From assembly GCA_017427525.1 (NCBI GenBank), contig JAFRSP010000052.1, positions 1 to 42,718 of the forward strand: DNA of 42,718 bases, written 5' to 3'. The DNA comes from Clostridia bacterium. Its GTDB lineage: Bacteria > Bacillota > Clostridia > Oscillospirales > Feifaniaceae. Made by a program: the position numbers and the translations under genes. Below are positions 1-8,332 of the stretch, piece by piece; positions within the stretch are counted from its first letter, which is position 1, and every line of letters begins with the position of its first letter. The notes beneath the pieces are model-generated. The model did not search any database, had not been told where the DNA came from, and saw only the letters and a list, made by a program, of their open reading frames with translations.

Positions 1-107
1 AGCCGACCTGCCTCTTCTTTATAGAATTGGGAAATATTTGCTTCGTGCGTTTTGTGCCCTGCGGTCCGTCCTGATGCGGCCAAGGGGAACTCACTTCAAA
101 AGAGCGT

Positions 108-2500
108 TTAAGAGCGGAGCACGCAGCCCAGCTTTTCCTTCAGGGCGTCGAGCGCGGTCTTCATGAGATCGGCCACGCGGGAGTCGTTGAGGGTCGCGTT
201 GGGATCGCGCAGCACAAGCGCGTAGGCCACGCTCTTTTTTCCCGCCTCCAGGTTGGGGCCGCGGTAAACATCGAACAGGGTGATCGACTCCAGAAGCTCA
301 CCGAAGACTTCGCGGAAGATCGCTTCGATTCCGCCGACCTCGAGCTCGTCGTCGCAGACCAGGGCGACGTCGCGCGTCAGAGCGGGGAAGCGGGGAAGCG
401 GCTTGTAGACCGGATCAGCCAGACGGGCAGCGAAGAGATCGGCCACATCGAGGGTTGCAAGGTAAACCCGCTCGTTGATCCCGTAGTTGGCGGCCACGGT
501 GGGGTGGGCCTCTCCGATCACGCCGACCACTTTCCGCCGATCGAGATGGAGGCGCAGCGGCCGGGATGGAAGGTGGGGTTGTCACGGCAGGCGGTGAAGA
601 CGGCGGGGGCGAGATTCAAAGCCTGCACAAGGGACTCCACCACTCCCTTGAGCGCATAGAAATCGCCGGCCTGGTAGGTTCCCAGCGTGAGGATGACCCG
701 CTCGTCCGGGAGCACTTCCACATCGTCGTTCGGGATGAAGATTTTACCGAGCTCATAGATCCGGGCAGAGGGGTTGCGGAAATTGTAGTTCTTGGAGAGG
801 GTTTCCAGCATGGAGGGAAGAGTGGTGGTGCGCATGATGCTGGTATCTTCTCCAAGCGGGTTCGAGATAACGACCGAGCGACGCAGAGGAGAGGTTTCGC
901 TCAGACGGATCTTGTCGTACCAGCGGGGAGAGATAAAGGTGTAGGTGATGGCCTCGAAGAAGCCGAAACCCAGCAGCGTCGAGACGAGCTGGCGTTCGAA
1001 CTTCTGCTCGGGGGAATACTTGCCCTGAGGAGTACCGCCCTTGTGAAGCTGGGCGGGAACCTTGTCAAGACCGTAGATACGGATGACCTCTTCCGCCAGG
1101 TCGGCAATGCCCTCCACATCGGCGCGGAAGGCGGGGACATAGACGTCGTCGTCGCGCACGTCAAACTGCAGGCTCTTCAGGATCTCCACCATTTTCTCTT
1201 TGGGGATCTCGGTCCCGCAGAGCTGGTTGATCCGATCGGCGTCGAGCGTGATCACGCGCTGCTTGTAGCCGGTGTTGTCGATATCGATCACACCGTCCAG
1301 CGTTTCGGCGCATCCGAGCAGCTCACAGAGCTCGCAGCAGCGATTGACGGCGTCAAGGGTCATCTGGGCGTCGATCCCTTTCTCATAATGGGCAAGGGCA
1401 TCGGTGCGCAGACCCAGCTTGCGTCCGCTGCGGCGGAGGCCGGGGCCATAGAAGTTGGCGGATTCAAACACCACGGTGGTGGTGTCGTCCTTGATGCCCG
1501 ACTGAAGGCCGCCCATGATTCCGGCGAGGCCCACGGGTTCGTGCGCATTGCAGATCATGAGAATCTCGGGGGAGAGGGTGCGCTCCTGATGGTCGAGGGT
1601 GACAAAGGTCTTGTCCTCTCCCGCCTGACGCACAACGATCTCGGCGCCGCCGCCTTTTCCGATCAGCTCCCGGATGTCGAAGGCGTGCATGGGCTGACCG
1701 TATTCCATCATGATGTAGTTTGTGATATCGACGATATTGTTGATCGGGCGCATGCCGCCGGCGCGGATACGCTCGCGCAGCCACTTGGGAGAGGGACCGA
1801 TCTTCACGTTTTTCACAGCCCTGGCGGTATAGCGCGGGCAGAGGTCAGGCGCGTCGACCCGGACCTTGAGGATCTCTTCGATGTTGCCGGCTCCGCCCTT
1901 CACAATCGGCTCATGGCCTTTGTAGGACTTGCCGAAGGCTGCCGCGACCTCGCGGGCCATGCCGATGACAGAGTGGCCGTCGGGCCGGTTGGCGGTGATC
2001 TCCATGTCGAACACGGTGTCGTCCAGGCCCAGAACGGGGCGAATATCCTGCCCGACCTCGCAGGGCTCCTCGATGAAGAAAATGCCGTTTTCAATGCCGT
2101 AAGGGAAATCGTTTTCGGTCAGACCGAGTTCGGGCAGGGAGCACAGCATGCCAGAGCTCTTCACACCGTCGAAATCGGCGTCGCCGATGGGGGGCTGGCC
2201 CTTCACATGGCCGCCCGGCAGGCAGACGGGGCAGTATCCGCCCTCCACGAGGTTGGTGGCCGCCGTGACCTGCTGCAAAACTACGCCGTTTCCGACGTCG
2301 ACCTGACAGACAAAATACTTAGAAATCGTCGGATGGCGCTCGATCTTGAGGATCTTGCCGACCACAACGCCGTCAATCGCATCCCCTTCGCATTCATAGC
2401 CGCCGACGCAGAAGCCGGTCATGGCCATCGTATTTGCAAATTCACGCGGCGTTACATCCACGTCCACGAATTCGGAAAGCCATTTTTTCGAAAGTAACAT
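108..2500 (-). CDS. pheT: Phenylalanyl-tRNA synthetase beta subunit, split by an apparent frameshift
   Basis: Beta chain of the heterotetrameric Phe-tRNA synthetase, which charges tRNA-Phe in the cytoplasm. The first part (2500 down to 518, 660 residues) has the N-terminal tRNA-binding OB domain (about residues 40-150), then the B3/B4 editing and B5 regions and the catalytic-like core. It runs out of frame just after FHPGRCASISIGGK. The second part (530 down to 108, 140 residues) resumes with VVGVIGEAHP and contains the complete C-terminal anticodon-binding (FDX-ACB) domain. Together they give about 800 residues, the usual PheT length. Restoring one base in the A-run (plus-strand TTT at 531-533) rejoins the frames. 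The start at 2500 follows a GGGAGG site inside the 17-base gap after pheS, so the two genes are co-transcribed. Because the gene is normally essential and everything else is intact, a sequence error or very recent mutation is likelier than an old pseudogene. Positions 1-107 downstream hold no clear gene or terminator. Confidence 0.93.
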
Positions 2501-2517
2501 ATCCGTGTGCCCTCCCT

Positions 2518-3540
2518 TTAATTAAACTGTGTCAGGAAACGCAGGTCGTTTTCATAGAACAGGCGCAGGTCGTCGATCTGATACTTTCTCATGACAACGC
2601 GCTCCAGCCCCATGCCCAGAGCCCAGCCGCTGTAGACTTCAGGGTCGATGCCGCAGTTTTCCAGCACCTTGGGATGAACCATGCCGCAGCCCAGGATCTC
2701 GATCCAGCCCTCGCCCTTACAGAGCGGGCAGCCTTCGCCGTGGCAGTGGAAGCACATGATGTCCATCTCGGCGGAGGGCTCGGTAAAGGGGAAGTGGCTG
2801 GGATGGAAGCGTACGACAGCGTCGTCGCCATAGAGCCGCTTGGCAAACACCTCGAGCGTGGCCTTGAGGTCTCCCAGGGTGACGCCCTTGTCGACCACGA
2901 GTCCCTCGATCTGATGAAACACGGGGGAGTGGGTGGCGTCGACCTCGTCGGAACGATAGACGCGCCCCGGCACGATCACGCGGATGGGGAGCTTACCCTT
3001 GAGCATGGTGCGCACCTGCATGGGCGAGGTCTGGGTGCGGAGCAGGATGTTGTCGGTCACATAGAAGGTATCCTGGGTGTCGCGGGCGGGATGGTCTCTC
3101 GGGATGTTGAGCATCTCAAAGTTGTAGAGATCGTATTCCACCTCGGGACCGTCCACGATCTCGTATCCCATGCCGACGAAGATCTCCTTGATTTCGTCGA
3201 GAACCAGGTGCAGAGGATGCTGGTTGCCCATGGGCAGCTTTTTGCCGGGCGCCGTCACATCGATCCGCTCACTCTTCAGCTTGAGTTCCAGAGCGGCGGC
3301 CGCAACGGCCGCTTTCTTGGATTCAAGCTGCTGCTCAAGTTCGCTGCGCAGCTCGTTGGCCATCTGTCCCAGTTCACGCCGCTCGTCGGCCGTGAGCTTT
3401 CCCATCTGTTTCATAACGCCGGAAAGTTCGCTTTTTTTGCCCAGCAGATCCACTCTCGCCTGTTCCAGCGCAGAGAGATCCACCGCATTGTTGATGATTT
3501 CCAACGCGCGGTTTCTGAGCTCCTGTAACTTGCCCTTCAT
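2518..3540 (-). CDS. pheS: Phenylalanyl-tRNA synthetase alpha subunit
   Basis: Catalytic alpha chain of Phe-tRNA synthetase; it activates phenylalanine with ATP and transfers it to tRNA-Phe together with PheT. The 340 residues match the family length. Residues 1-90 are a helical arm rich in Lys/Glu (tRNA-binding coiled coil). The class II core follows, with motif 2 around GRVYRSDEVDATHSPVFHQ and motif 3 near the end (GWALGMGLERVVM). The Cys-rich stretch CFHCHGEGCPLCKGEG in the core is common in clostridial PheS. The start at 3540 is preceded by GAGGTGATC. It is the first gene of a pheST operon read from a T-box leader just upstream. Confidence 0.97.
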   Translation of the reverse strand: MKGKLQELRNRALEIINNAVDLSALEQARVDLLGKKSELSGVMKQMGKLTADERRELGQMANELRSELEQQLESKKAAVAAAALELKLKSERIDVTAPGKKLPMGNQHPLHLVLDEIKEIFVGMGYEIVDGPEVEYDLYNFEMLNIPRDHPARDTQDTFYVTDNILLRTQTSPMQVRTMLKGKLPIRVIVPGRVYRSDEVDATHSPVFHQIEGLVVDKGVTLGDLKATLEVFAKRLYGDDAVVRFHPSHFPFTEPSAEMDIMCFHCHGEGCPLCKGEGWIEILGCGMVHPKVLENCGIDPEVYSGWALGMGLERVVMRKYQIDDLRLFYENDLRFLTQFN

Positions 3541-3620
3541 AACTGATCACCTCAAAAAGAAAAGTGTTTTGGAATGTGAAACGTCACGGGCGGGTACCCC
3601 GGGTTGAGAAGAACAGACAA

Positions 3621-3660
3621 TAAAAAAAGCCTGCTCCCCTCAAAAGGGGCGAAGCAAGGC
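3621..3660 (-). terminator. T-box regulated intrinsic terminator
   Basis: Minus-strand RNA reads AGCCTTGCTTCGCCCC, a TTTT loop, GGGGAGCAGGCT, then a run of seven T. The 5' arm directly follows the T-box sequence, as needed for the mutually exclusive antiterminator. Confidence 0.9.
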
Positions 3661-3923
3661 TCGCGGTACCACCCTAATTTTGCACAGGGATACCCCTCGT
3701 ACAAATCTCATTGCGCCTTAACGCGGCAGACGTTCCCGCCTACTTGTCCGGCTTCGCAGGGGAAGCGGGAGGTTAAGCGGAACGGCTCGGGAGGGAACTT
3801 CGTCCGGCAGACGCGCAGAGCGTGCTCTCAGCCGATGACACGCATTCTCTGGTGCACAGCAAACCGGATTACTTTCTCCGTCATTGCCTTTGGGCATGAT
3901 TCTCAAACTTTTTCTAAAACTAT
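3621..3923 (-). promoter_or_regulatory. T-box riboswitch leader of pheST
   Basis: Between the promoter and pheS the minus-strand RNA contains the T-box consensus AGGGTGGTACCGCG (3662-3675), followed at once by a terminator hairpin. The stem I part (about 3800-3920) has the usual AGTAA and AGAGAA elements. A TTC triplet at 3795-3797, just before CCTCCCGAGCC, fits a Phe specifier codon, though I fixed it by position and not by folding. Known T-box logic: uncharged tRNA-Phe pairs with the specifier and the T-box bulge, stabilises the antiterminator and lets transcription reach pheST. Confidence 0.92.
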
Positions 3924-3929
3924 AGGTGT

Positions 3930-3958
3930 ATTTTAACGGCATTGCATAGAATTGTCAA
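3930..3958 (-). promoter_or_regulatory. Promoter of pheST T-box transcript
   Basis: Minus strand TTGACA (3958-3953), 17-bp spacer, TAAAAT (3935-3930). This is a consensus-grade sigma-A promoter placed right before the T-box leader. Confidence 0.85.
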
Positions 3959-3976
3959 GAGCGAACTTCCGGCGCA

Positions 3977-4005
3977 TTGTAAAAAAAGGCAGGCTATGCT
4001 ATGAT
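3977..4005 (+). promoter_or_regulatory. Candidate promoter of first alr gene
   Basis: TTGTAA (3977-3982), 17-bp spacer, TATGAT (4000-4005), about 118 bases before the alr start. It diverges from the pheST promoter 19 bp away. No transcript data; judged from consensus only. Confidence 0.6.
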
Positions 4006-4122
4006 GAACCACGATAGTACCGATGCGTCGAAAGGATTTGCGGATGCATGGCACAAAAAGAGGAACCGAAGCCGTGCTTTCGGAGGGCATAATCCGAAGA
4101 TCAAAAATGAGGGGGAACCGAA

Positions 4123-5301
4123 ATGGAGCGGGAAATCAAGCGCCGAAGCTGGATGGAAATCGAGCTTGACGCGATTTTGAACAATTACGAAATCGCAAGG
4201 AAGCATCTGAAGAAAGAAACCAGGCTGATCGCCGTGGTGAAGGCGGATGCATACGGCTGCGGAGCGCCCCAGGTCGCCCGTCTGCTCGAGGAGCAGGAGG
4301 GGGTCTGTGCCTTTGGCGTGGCCAGCTTCGACGAGGGAGTTCGCCTGCGCCGCGCAGGGATCCGAAAGCCGATCCTTATTTTGGGCTACACGCCGCCGGA
4401 GCTTGCGGCGGAGCTCGCCGAGCAGCAGCTGACCGCCACGCTGACCGATTCGGAATACGCAAGAGCGCTCTCCGACTGTGCCGTCAGGGCAGGGGTCACG
4501 GTCGGCTGCCATGTCAAGCTGGATACAGGGATGAGCCGCCTCGGCATTCTGGGTCACCCGGTCGAGCGGGCAGTTGCGGAGATCGCGGCGCTCTTTCAGC
4601 TGCAGGGGCTTGCGATCGGGGGCATCTTCACCCACTTTGCGGCCTCCAACTGGGAGGACGGAAGCTTCAACGATTACCAGTTCCAAAACTTTGTGCAGGT
4701 GACGGAGGAGCTGCGCAGGCAGGGGCTTGCACTGCCGGTTGCGCACTGCTGTAATTCCGGCGCTGTGGTCTTCCATCCCGAATGCGACCTGGGCTATGTG
4801 CGCTTTGGTTTTTTGCTCTACGGGGTCCAGCCGGATCCTGCCCGGCCGGTCGAGGGCCTGCGGGAGCCTATTCAGCTTAAAACCCTTGTGGCCCAGGTGA
4901 AGGAACTCGCGCCCGGCGCCCGGATCGGGTACGACTGCACCTTTGAGGTGAAGCAGCCGATGCGGATCGCCGTGGTTCCGATCGGATATGCCGACGGATT
5001 GCCCTATGGGCTTTCCAACTGCGGTGAGATGCTGGTCAGAGGGCAGCGCGCCCCCATTGTGGGCAAGGTCTGCATGGATCAGACCATGCTCGACGTGACC
5101 CATATTCCGGAGGTGCAGCGGGGAGATATCGTTACGGTGTTCGGCCGCGACGGCAGAGAGGAGATCTCCGTGATGGAGCTTGCGCAAAAGGCCGGCGTGT
5201 TCCCCCCCGGCTTTTTCTGCAATCTCAACGCCCGGGTTCCCCGAATCTTTCTAAAAAATGGGGAAATCGCGGAATATGAGCTTCCGATCGCCCGCTGGTA
5301 A
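4123..5301 (+). CDS. alr: Alanine racemase, copy 1
   Basis: PLP-dependent fold-type III racemase that interconverts L- and D-alanine for peptidoglycan synthesis. The 392 residues are the normal length. The PLP-binding lysine is K40 in AVVKADAYG. The N-terminal TIM barrel ends near residue 240, and the second catalytic tyrosine is expected in RIGYDCTF. PIGYADGLPYG, GKVCMDQTMLD and the C-terminal ARVPRIF stretch are also family-typical. The start follows GAGGGGG. The next gene is a paralogue that aligns co-linearly, with its PLP lysine also at residue 40. Alanine racemase activity is the default reading; another amino acid substrate for one copy cannot be excluded from sequence alone. Confidence 0.94.
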   Translation: MEREIKRRSWMEIELDAILNNYEIARKHLKKETRLIAVVKADAYGCGAPQVARLLEEQEGVCAFGVASFDEGVRLRRAGIRKPILILGYTPPELAAELAEQQLTATLTDSEYARALSDCAVRAGVTVGCHVKLDTGMSRLGILGHPVERAVAEIAALFQLQGLAIGGIFTHFAASNWEDGSFNDYQFQNFVQVTEELRRQGLALPVAHCCNSGAVVFHPECDLGYVRFGFLLYGVQPDPARPVEGLREPIQLKTLVAQVKELAPGARIGYDCTFEVKQPMRIAVVPIGYADGLPYGLSNCGEMLVRGQRAPIVGKVCMDQTMLDVTHIPEVQRGDIVTVFGRDGREEISVMELAQKAGVFPPGFFCNLNARVPRIFLKNGEIAEYELPIARW

Positions 5302-5371
5302 GTCTGTTTTCTTCAGATCGTGCGACAAACAGGCAGAAAAGGATCCTGTTAAAAATCTTCCGTTTTCAAGC

Positions 5372-5400
5372 TTGAAGTGCAGACCTTTCCGTGATATAAT
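5372..5400 (+). promoter_or_regulatory. Promoter of second alr gene
   Basis: TTGAAG (5372-5377), 17-bp spacer, TATAAT (5395-5400), in the gap between the two alr genes. It suggests that copy 2, perhaps with ndoA, has its own transcript. Confidence 0.72.
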
Positions 5401-5468
5401 TTTGAAAAAGACAGGTTTGAATTAAGAAAAGTAATTTGTCTGGGATTAAAAAGGAAAGGGTGGTAAGC

Positions 5469-6665
5469 GTGAGAAACCGTGCAATGAGCAGAACTTGGCT
5501 TGAAGTCAACCTCGATGTGATCCGAAACAACTACAAGATCGCACGATCCAAACTCAAAGAGACAACGGAACTCATCGCAGTTGTCAAAGCAGACGCCTAC
5601 GGAAACGGGGCCCCGGTCGTAGCGTCGATTTTGGAAAGCGAACCCGGCATCTACGCCTTTGCCGTCGCCAGCTTTGACGAGGCAGAGCAGCTGCGCCTGC
5701 ATGGCGTGAAAAAGCCCATTTTGATTTTGGGCTATACGGCTCCGCACCTTGCCCCTGAGCTCTACAGCCTGGACCTCACCGCGGCGTTGGTATCCGGAGA
5801 ATATGCCAGAGCACTCGACCGCTATGCCAGGCAGTCGGGAGTCACCGTCAAAGGGCATATTAAAGTGGATTCGGGGATGAGCCGTCTCGGTATCGTCAAC
5901 CACAGCCCCAGGAATTTCGAAGCCGCCGTGGCTGAGGCAGAAGAGATACTCGCCTGCGACCGTCTGATAATCGACGGAATCTTTACGCATTTTGCCACGT
6001 CCGGCTGGGAGGACACCTCCTTTACCGATCTGCAGTTTGCAAATTTCAAGGCGGTGCTGGATGCGCTGACGGCCAAGGGTTATCAGCTGCCTCATGCGCA
6101 CTGTTGCAATTCGGGGGCCGTGGTCTTCCATCCCGAGTGCGAGCTGCACACCGTGCGCACTGGCTCGCTGCTCTATGGATTCCAGCCGGACTATGGTCGT
6201 CCTGTGCCGGGACTTGTGAGTCCCTCCCAGCTCAAATCCAGTATCGGGCAGGTCAAAAACCTTGCGCCGGGCGACAAGGTGGGGTATAATTGCACCTATG
6301 AGGTGACCCGGGACATGAGCATCGCTGTGATCCCTATCGGATATGCCGACGGGCTGCCCTACGGGATGTCCAACAAGGGCCATATCCTGGTGAACGGCCA
6401 AAAGGCGCCGGTGATCGGCTCGGTGTGTATGGACCAGATGATGGTCGATATCACCGGAATCGAGGGCGTGCGGCCGGGTCAGACCGTCACCATCTTCGGG
6501 GAAGACAACGATGCGTTTCAATCCATGATCGAGGTGAGTAAGGAGGCTGAGGCCTTCCCGCCGCAGTTCTTCACCAATATCACCTCCCGCGTGCCCCGCG
6601 TGTACTACGAGAACGGGATGGTCGTCAGCTATGAGGCGCTGACCGGAACGGGCGCGCGGCTCTGA
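5469..6665 (+). CDS. alr: Alanine racemase, copy 2
   Basis: Second PLP-dependent alanine racemase of 398 residues. Start: GTG at 5469 follows AAGGAAAGGG and puts the PLP lysine (AVVKADAYG) at residue 40, exactly as in copy 1; a TTG at 5436 would precede the ribosome site. The conserved blocks match copy 1 with substitutions, for example KVGYNCTYEV for RIGYDCTFEV and GYADGLPYGMSNKG for the LSNCG form. The two genes look like an old tandem duplication. It sits directly upstream of ndoA, the same order as alr-ndoAI-ndoA in Bacillus. Confidence 0.92.
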   Translation: MRNRAMSRTWLEVNLDVIRNNYKIARSKLKETTELIAVVKADAYGNGAPVVASILESEPGIYAFAVASFDEAEQLRLHGVKKPILILGYTAPHLAPELYSLDLTAALVSGEYARALDRYARQSGVTVKGHIKVDSGMSRLGIVNHSPRNFEAAVAEAEEILACDRLIIDGIFTHFATSGWEDTSFTDLQFANFKAVLDALTAKGYQLPHAHCCNSGAVVFHPECELHTVRTGSLLYGFQPDYGRPVPGLVSPSQLKSSIGQVKNLAPGDKVGYNCTYEVTRDMSIAVIPIGYADGLPYGMSNKGHILVNGQKAPVIGSVCMDQMMVDITGIEGVRPGQTVTIFGEDNDAFQSMIEVSKEAEAFPPQFFTNITSRVPRVYYENGMVVSYEALTGTGARL

Positions 6666-6807
6666 ACATCCGGGCAGGACAAAGCTTTCTGCCAAGATCC
6701 GACAATGCTGCATAAGATGGAATGCGGTGAATAAAACACCCGCAGGACAGGCAAGAATAGGGTGGGAGCAACTCCCTATCTTTGCATGGTTTGGAGTGTG
6801 AAGGATT

Positions 6808-7164
6808 TTGACAGTCAAACGTGGGGATATCTATTATGCAGATCTCAGCCCCGTTGTCGGGAGCGAGCAGGGCGGTGTGCGTCCTGTGCTCATCATCCAG
6901 AACGACGTCGGCAACCGCTACAGTCCCACGGTCATTGCGGCGGCGATCACCAGTCAGGTCAGTAAGGCCAGACTGCCCACGCATATCGAGATTTTGGCGG
7001 AAAACGGTTATGGTCTGCACAAAGATTCGGTTGTGCTGCTCGAGCAGGTGAGAACGCTCGACAAAAAGCGGCTGAAGGAAAAGATGGGGCATTTGGATTC
7101 CGTCGCCATGGAGCGAATCAATGAAGCGCTGTCGGTGAGTTTTGGATTGAATGGTGTGCTGTAG
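6808..7164 (+). CDS. ndoA: MazF/NdoA-type endoribonuclease toxin, no adjacent antitoxin
   Basis: 118-residue PemK/MazF-family endoribonuclease, which in Bacillus (EndoA/NdoA) cuts mRNA at specific short sequences. It matches NdoA from its first residues ([20 protein letters not shown]). The catalytic pair is present: R25 in GGVRPVLI and T48 in AAIT. The start is TTG at 6808, with GGAG at 6793-6796 or AAGGA just before. In Bacillus a ribbon-helix-helix antitoxin lies between alr and ndoA; here the 142-base gap holds no credible antitoxin ORF. Its antitoxin may be elsewhere, or this lineage may keep ndoA alone. Family call is firm; toxicity is inferred. Confidence 0.93.
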   Translation: MTVKRGDIYYADLSPVVGSEQGGVRPVLIIQNDVGNRYSPTVIAAAITSQVSKARLPTHIEILAENGYGLHKDSVVLLEQVRTLDKKRLKEKMGHLDSVAMERINEALSVSFGLNGVL

Positions 7165-7271
7165 GATGAGATTCCGGCATACATGCAAAAGCTCCGGCAG
7201 AGAGATGCGTCAAATGCGGCGGAGAAACCCTGGCGCGACCATCGTAATTCAAGAAAAAGGGGAAAACTGTG

Positions 7272-7847
7272 ATGAAAAAGCGTGTCATACTGTTTCTGCT
7301 CGTGGCGGCCGCAGCGATCGGTTTAGCCTATTCCACCATTGCGGCCTCCGGAACGGAAGATGATCCGCTGATTTCACTCAGTTACCTCAATAAGGTATTT
7401 CTGCCCCAGATCTCGTCGATGATCGATCAGAAATTGGAGGGAGGAAATTCCTCAGGGTCCCCGGGACAAACGGTAGACGAGGCGCAGCTCCAGGCGCTGG
7501 TCAAGGAGGAGGTCGCCAAGGCGGTCGACAATCTCGATCTGCCCTCCGCTCCGTCGACCGCTTCGTCCGGCGGCGACGTCTCCTACAAAGCGATCCAGCT
7601 CTTTGAGGGTCAAACGCTGGTGGGAGCCGACGGCGGCGTTGAGGTGCTGCTGCGGCGTGGAACCTTCCGTTGCGTCGATCCGGTCGGGGATAAGATCACC
7701 AACGTCACAAAGGGAAGTGAAGCCGGCGACGGCAACGAGCTGACCCTACAGAACCTCTACCTGATTCCGAGAAGCGACGGACGGGGGATCGTCTGCGTCT
7801 CTTCGGAGGGATGGGTGATGGTGCGCGGGGGTTATACGGTGAAGTGA
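7272..7847 (+). CDS. Small secreted or membrane-anchored protein, unknown function
   Basis: 191 residues from ATG 7272, preceded by AAAAGGGG (a GTG lies directly before it at 7269). Residues 1-25 are a signal peptide or anchor (MKKR, then a hydrophobic Leu/Ala stretch). A short conserved-looking helix follows (LSYLNKVFLPQISSMIDQKL), then a Ser/Gly/Pro linker, then a C-terminal domain from about residue 95 with alternating Val/Leu and Gly turns, likely beta-rich and ending in GGYTVK. I do not recognise a characterised family. It stands alone and is followed by a strong terminator. An extracellular or cell-wall role is inferred from the leader only. Confidence 0.75.
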   Translation: MKKRVILFLLVAAAAIGLAYSTIAASGTEDDPLISLSYLNKVFLPQISSMIDQKLEGGNSSGSPGQTVDEAQLQALVKEEVAKAVDNLDLPSAPSTASSGGDVSYKAIQLFEGQTLVGADGGVEVLLRRGTFRCVDPVGDKITNVTKGSEAGDGNELTLQNLYLIPRSDGRGIVCVSSEGWVMVRGGYTVK

Positions 7848-7892
7848 TCGTCCCTCCGTGGCGGGAATCCTTGATGGAAGCAGATGCAAAAC

Positions 7893-7944
7893 AAAAGGGG
7901 TATGGGCGCGGCTCGCATAGCTGAGCGCCCATACCCCCTTCTTT
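7893..7944 (+). terminator. Terminator after 7272-7847 gene
   Basis: Perfect 12-bp stem GGGGTATGGGCG / CGCCCATACCCC (7897-7908 and 7926-7937) with a 17-base loop, followed by TTCTTTG; the preceding AAAA could also serve a minus-strand transcript. Confidence 0.75.
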
Positions 7945-8095
7945 GTCCTGTGAAAATCCCGGGGCCTGACCGGCAAAGAACGAAGAGGACAGGATCGGAA
8001 TTCGTTGCGCAAGACCGAAACTGCTGCAGGGGGATAGGAGACTGCCAAAAGCGGCAAATGTCGGCAGAATGCGGACAACATTGCTGGATTTTTCC

Positions 8096-8124
8096 TTGCA
8101 ATTGCGCAGGGCATCGTATATAAT
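8096..8124 (+). promoter_or_regulatory. Promoter of EF-G-like gene
   Basis: TTGCAA (8096-8101), 17-bp spacer, TATAAT (8119-8124). It is about 210 bases before the start codon, leaving a long 5' leader. Confidence 0.75.
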
Positions 8125-8130
8125 ATAACC

Positions 8131-8332
8131 TATGAGAGTATGGTTTGGTGCAGGTTGCACAAATCTACAGGCTCTTATTTGACAAGTTCAACCGCGAGAA
8201 TCATGCAAATGGTTCTTGCGGCGGCACGGAAAATAAATCGGCAGGCCGCTCGCCGCAAGAGTGGCGACCGGGGACGGCAAAGATGCGGCATATCTTTCCG
8301 GATCGCACCCCGCGTTGAGGGAGGTACATTGT
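8131..8332 (+). other. Structured 5' leader of EF-G-like gene
   Basis: About 200 untranslated bases between promoter and start. It contains a 9-bp stem, CCGCGAGAA (8192-8200) with TTCTTGCGG (8213-8221, one G-U pair), followed by further GC-rich self-complementary stretches. No known riboswitch consensus recognised. Confidence 0.4.

Noticed and set aside
525..535. Programmed -1 frameshift in pheT
   Set aside because: The site lacks a slippery heptamer (it reads GGA AAG TGG), and PheT is not known to use frameshifting; a missing base is simpler.
566..2497. 643-codon plus-strand ORF opposite pheT
   Set aside because: Antisense shadow of a clearly coding gene; no ribosome site, no recognised domain, His/Gly/Asp-rich composition typical of reverse reading.
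3604..3942. Small ORFs on both strands in the T-box region
   Set aside because: They overlap conserved T-box RNA elements and have no ribosome sites.
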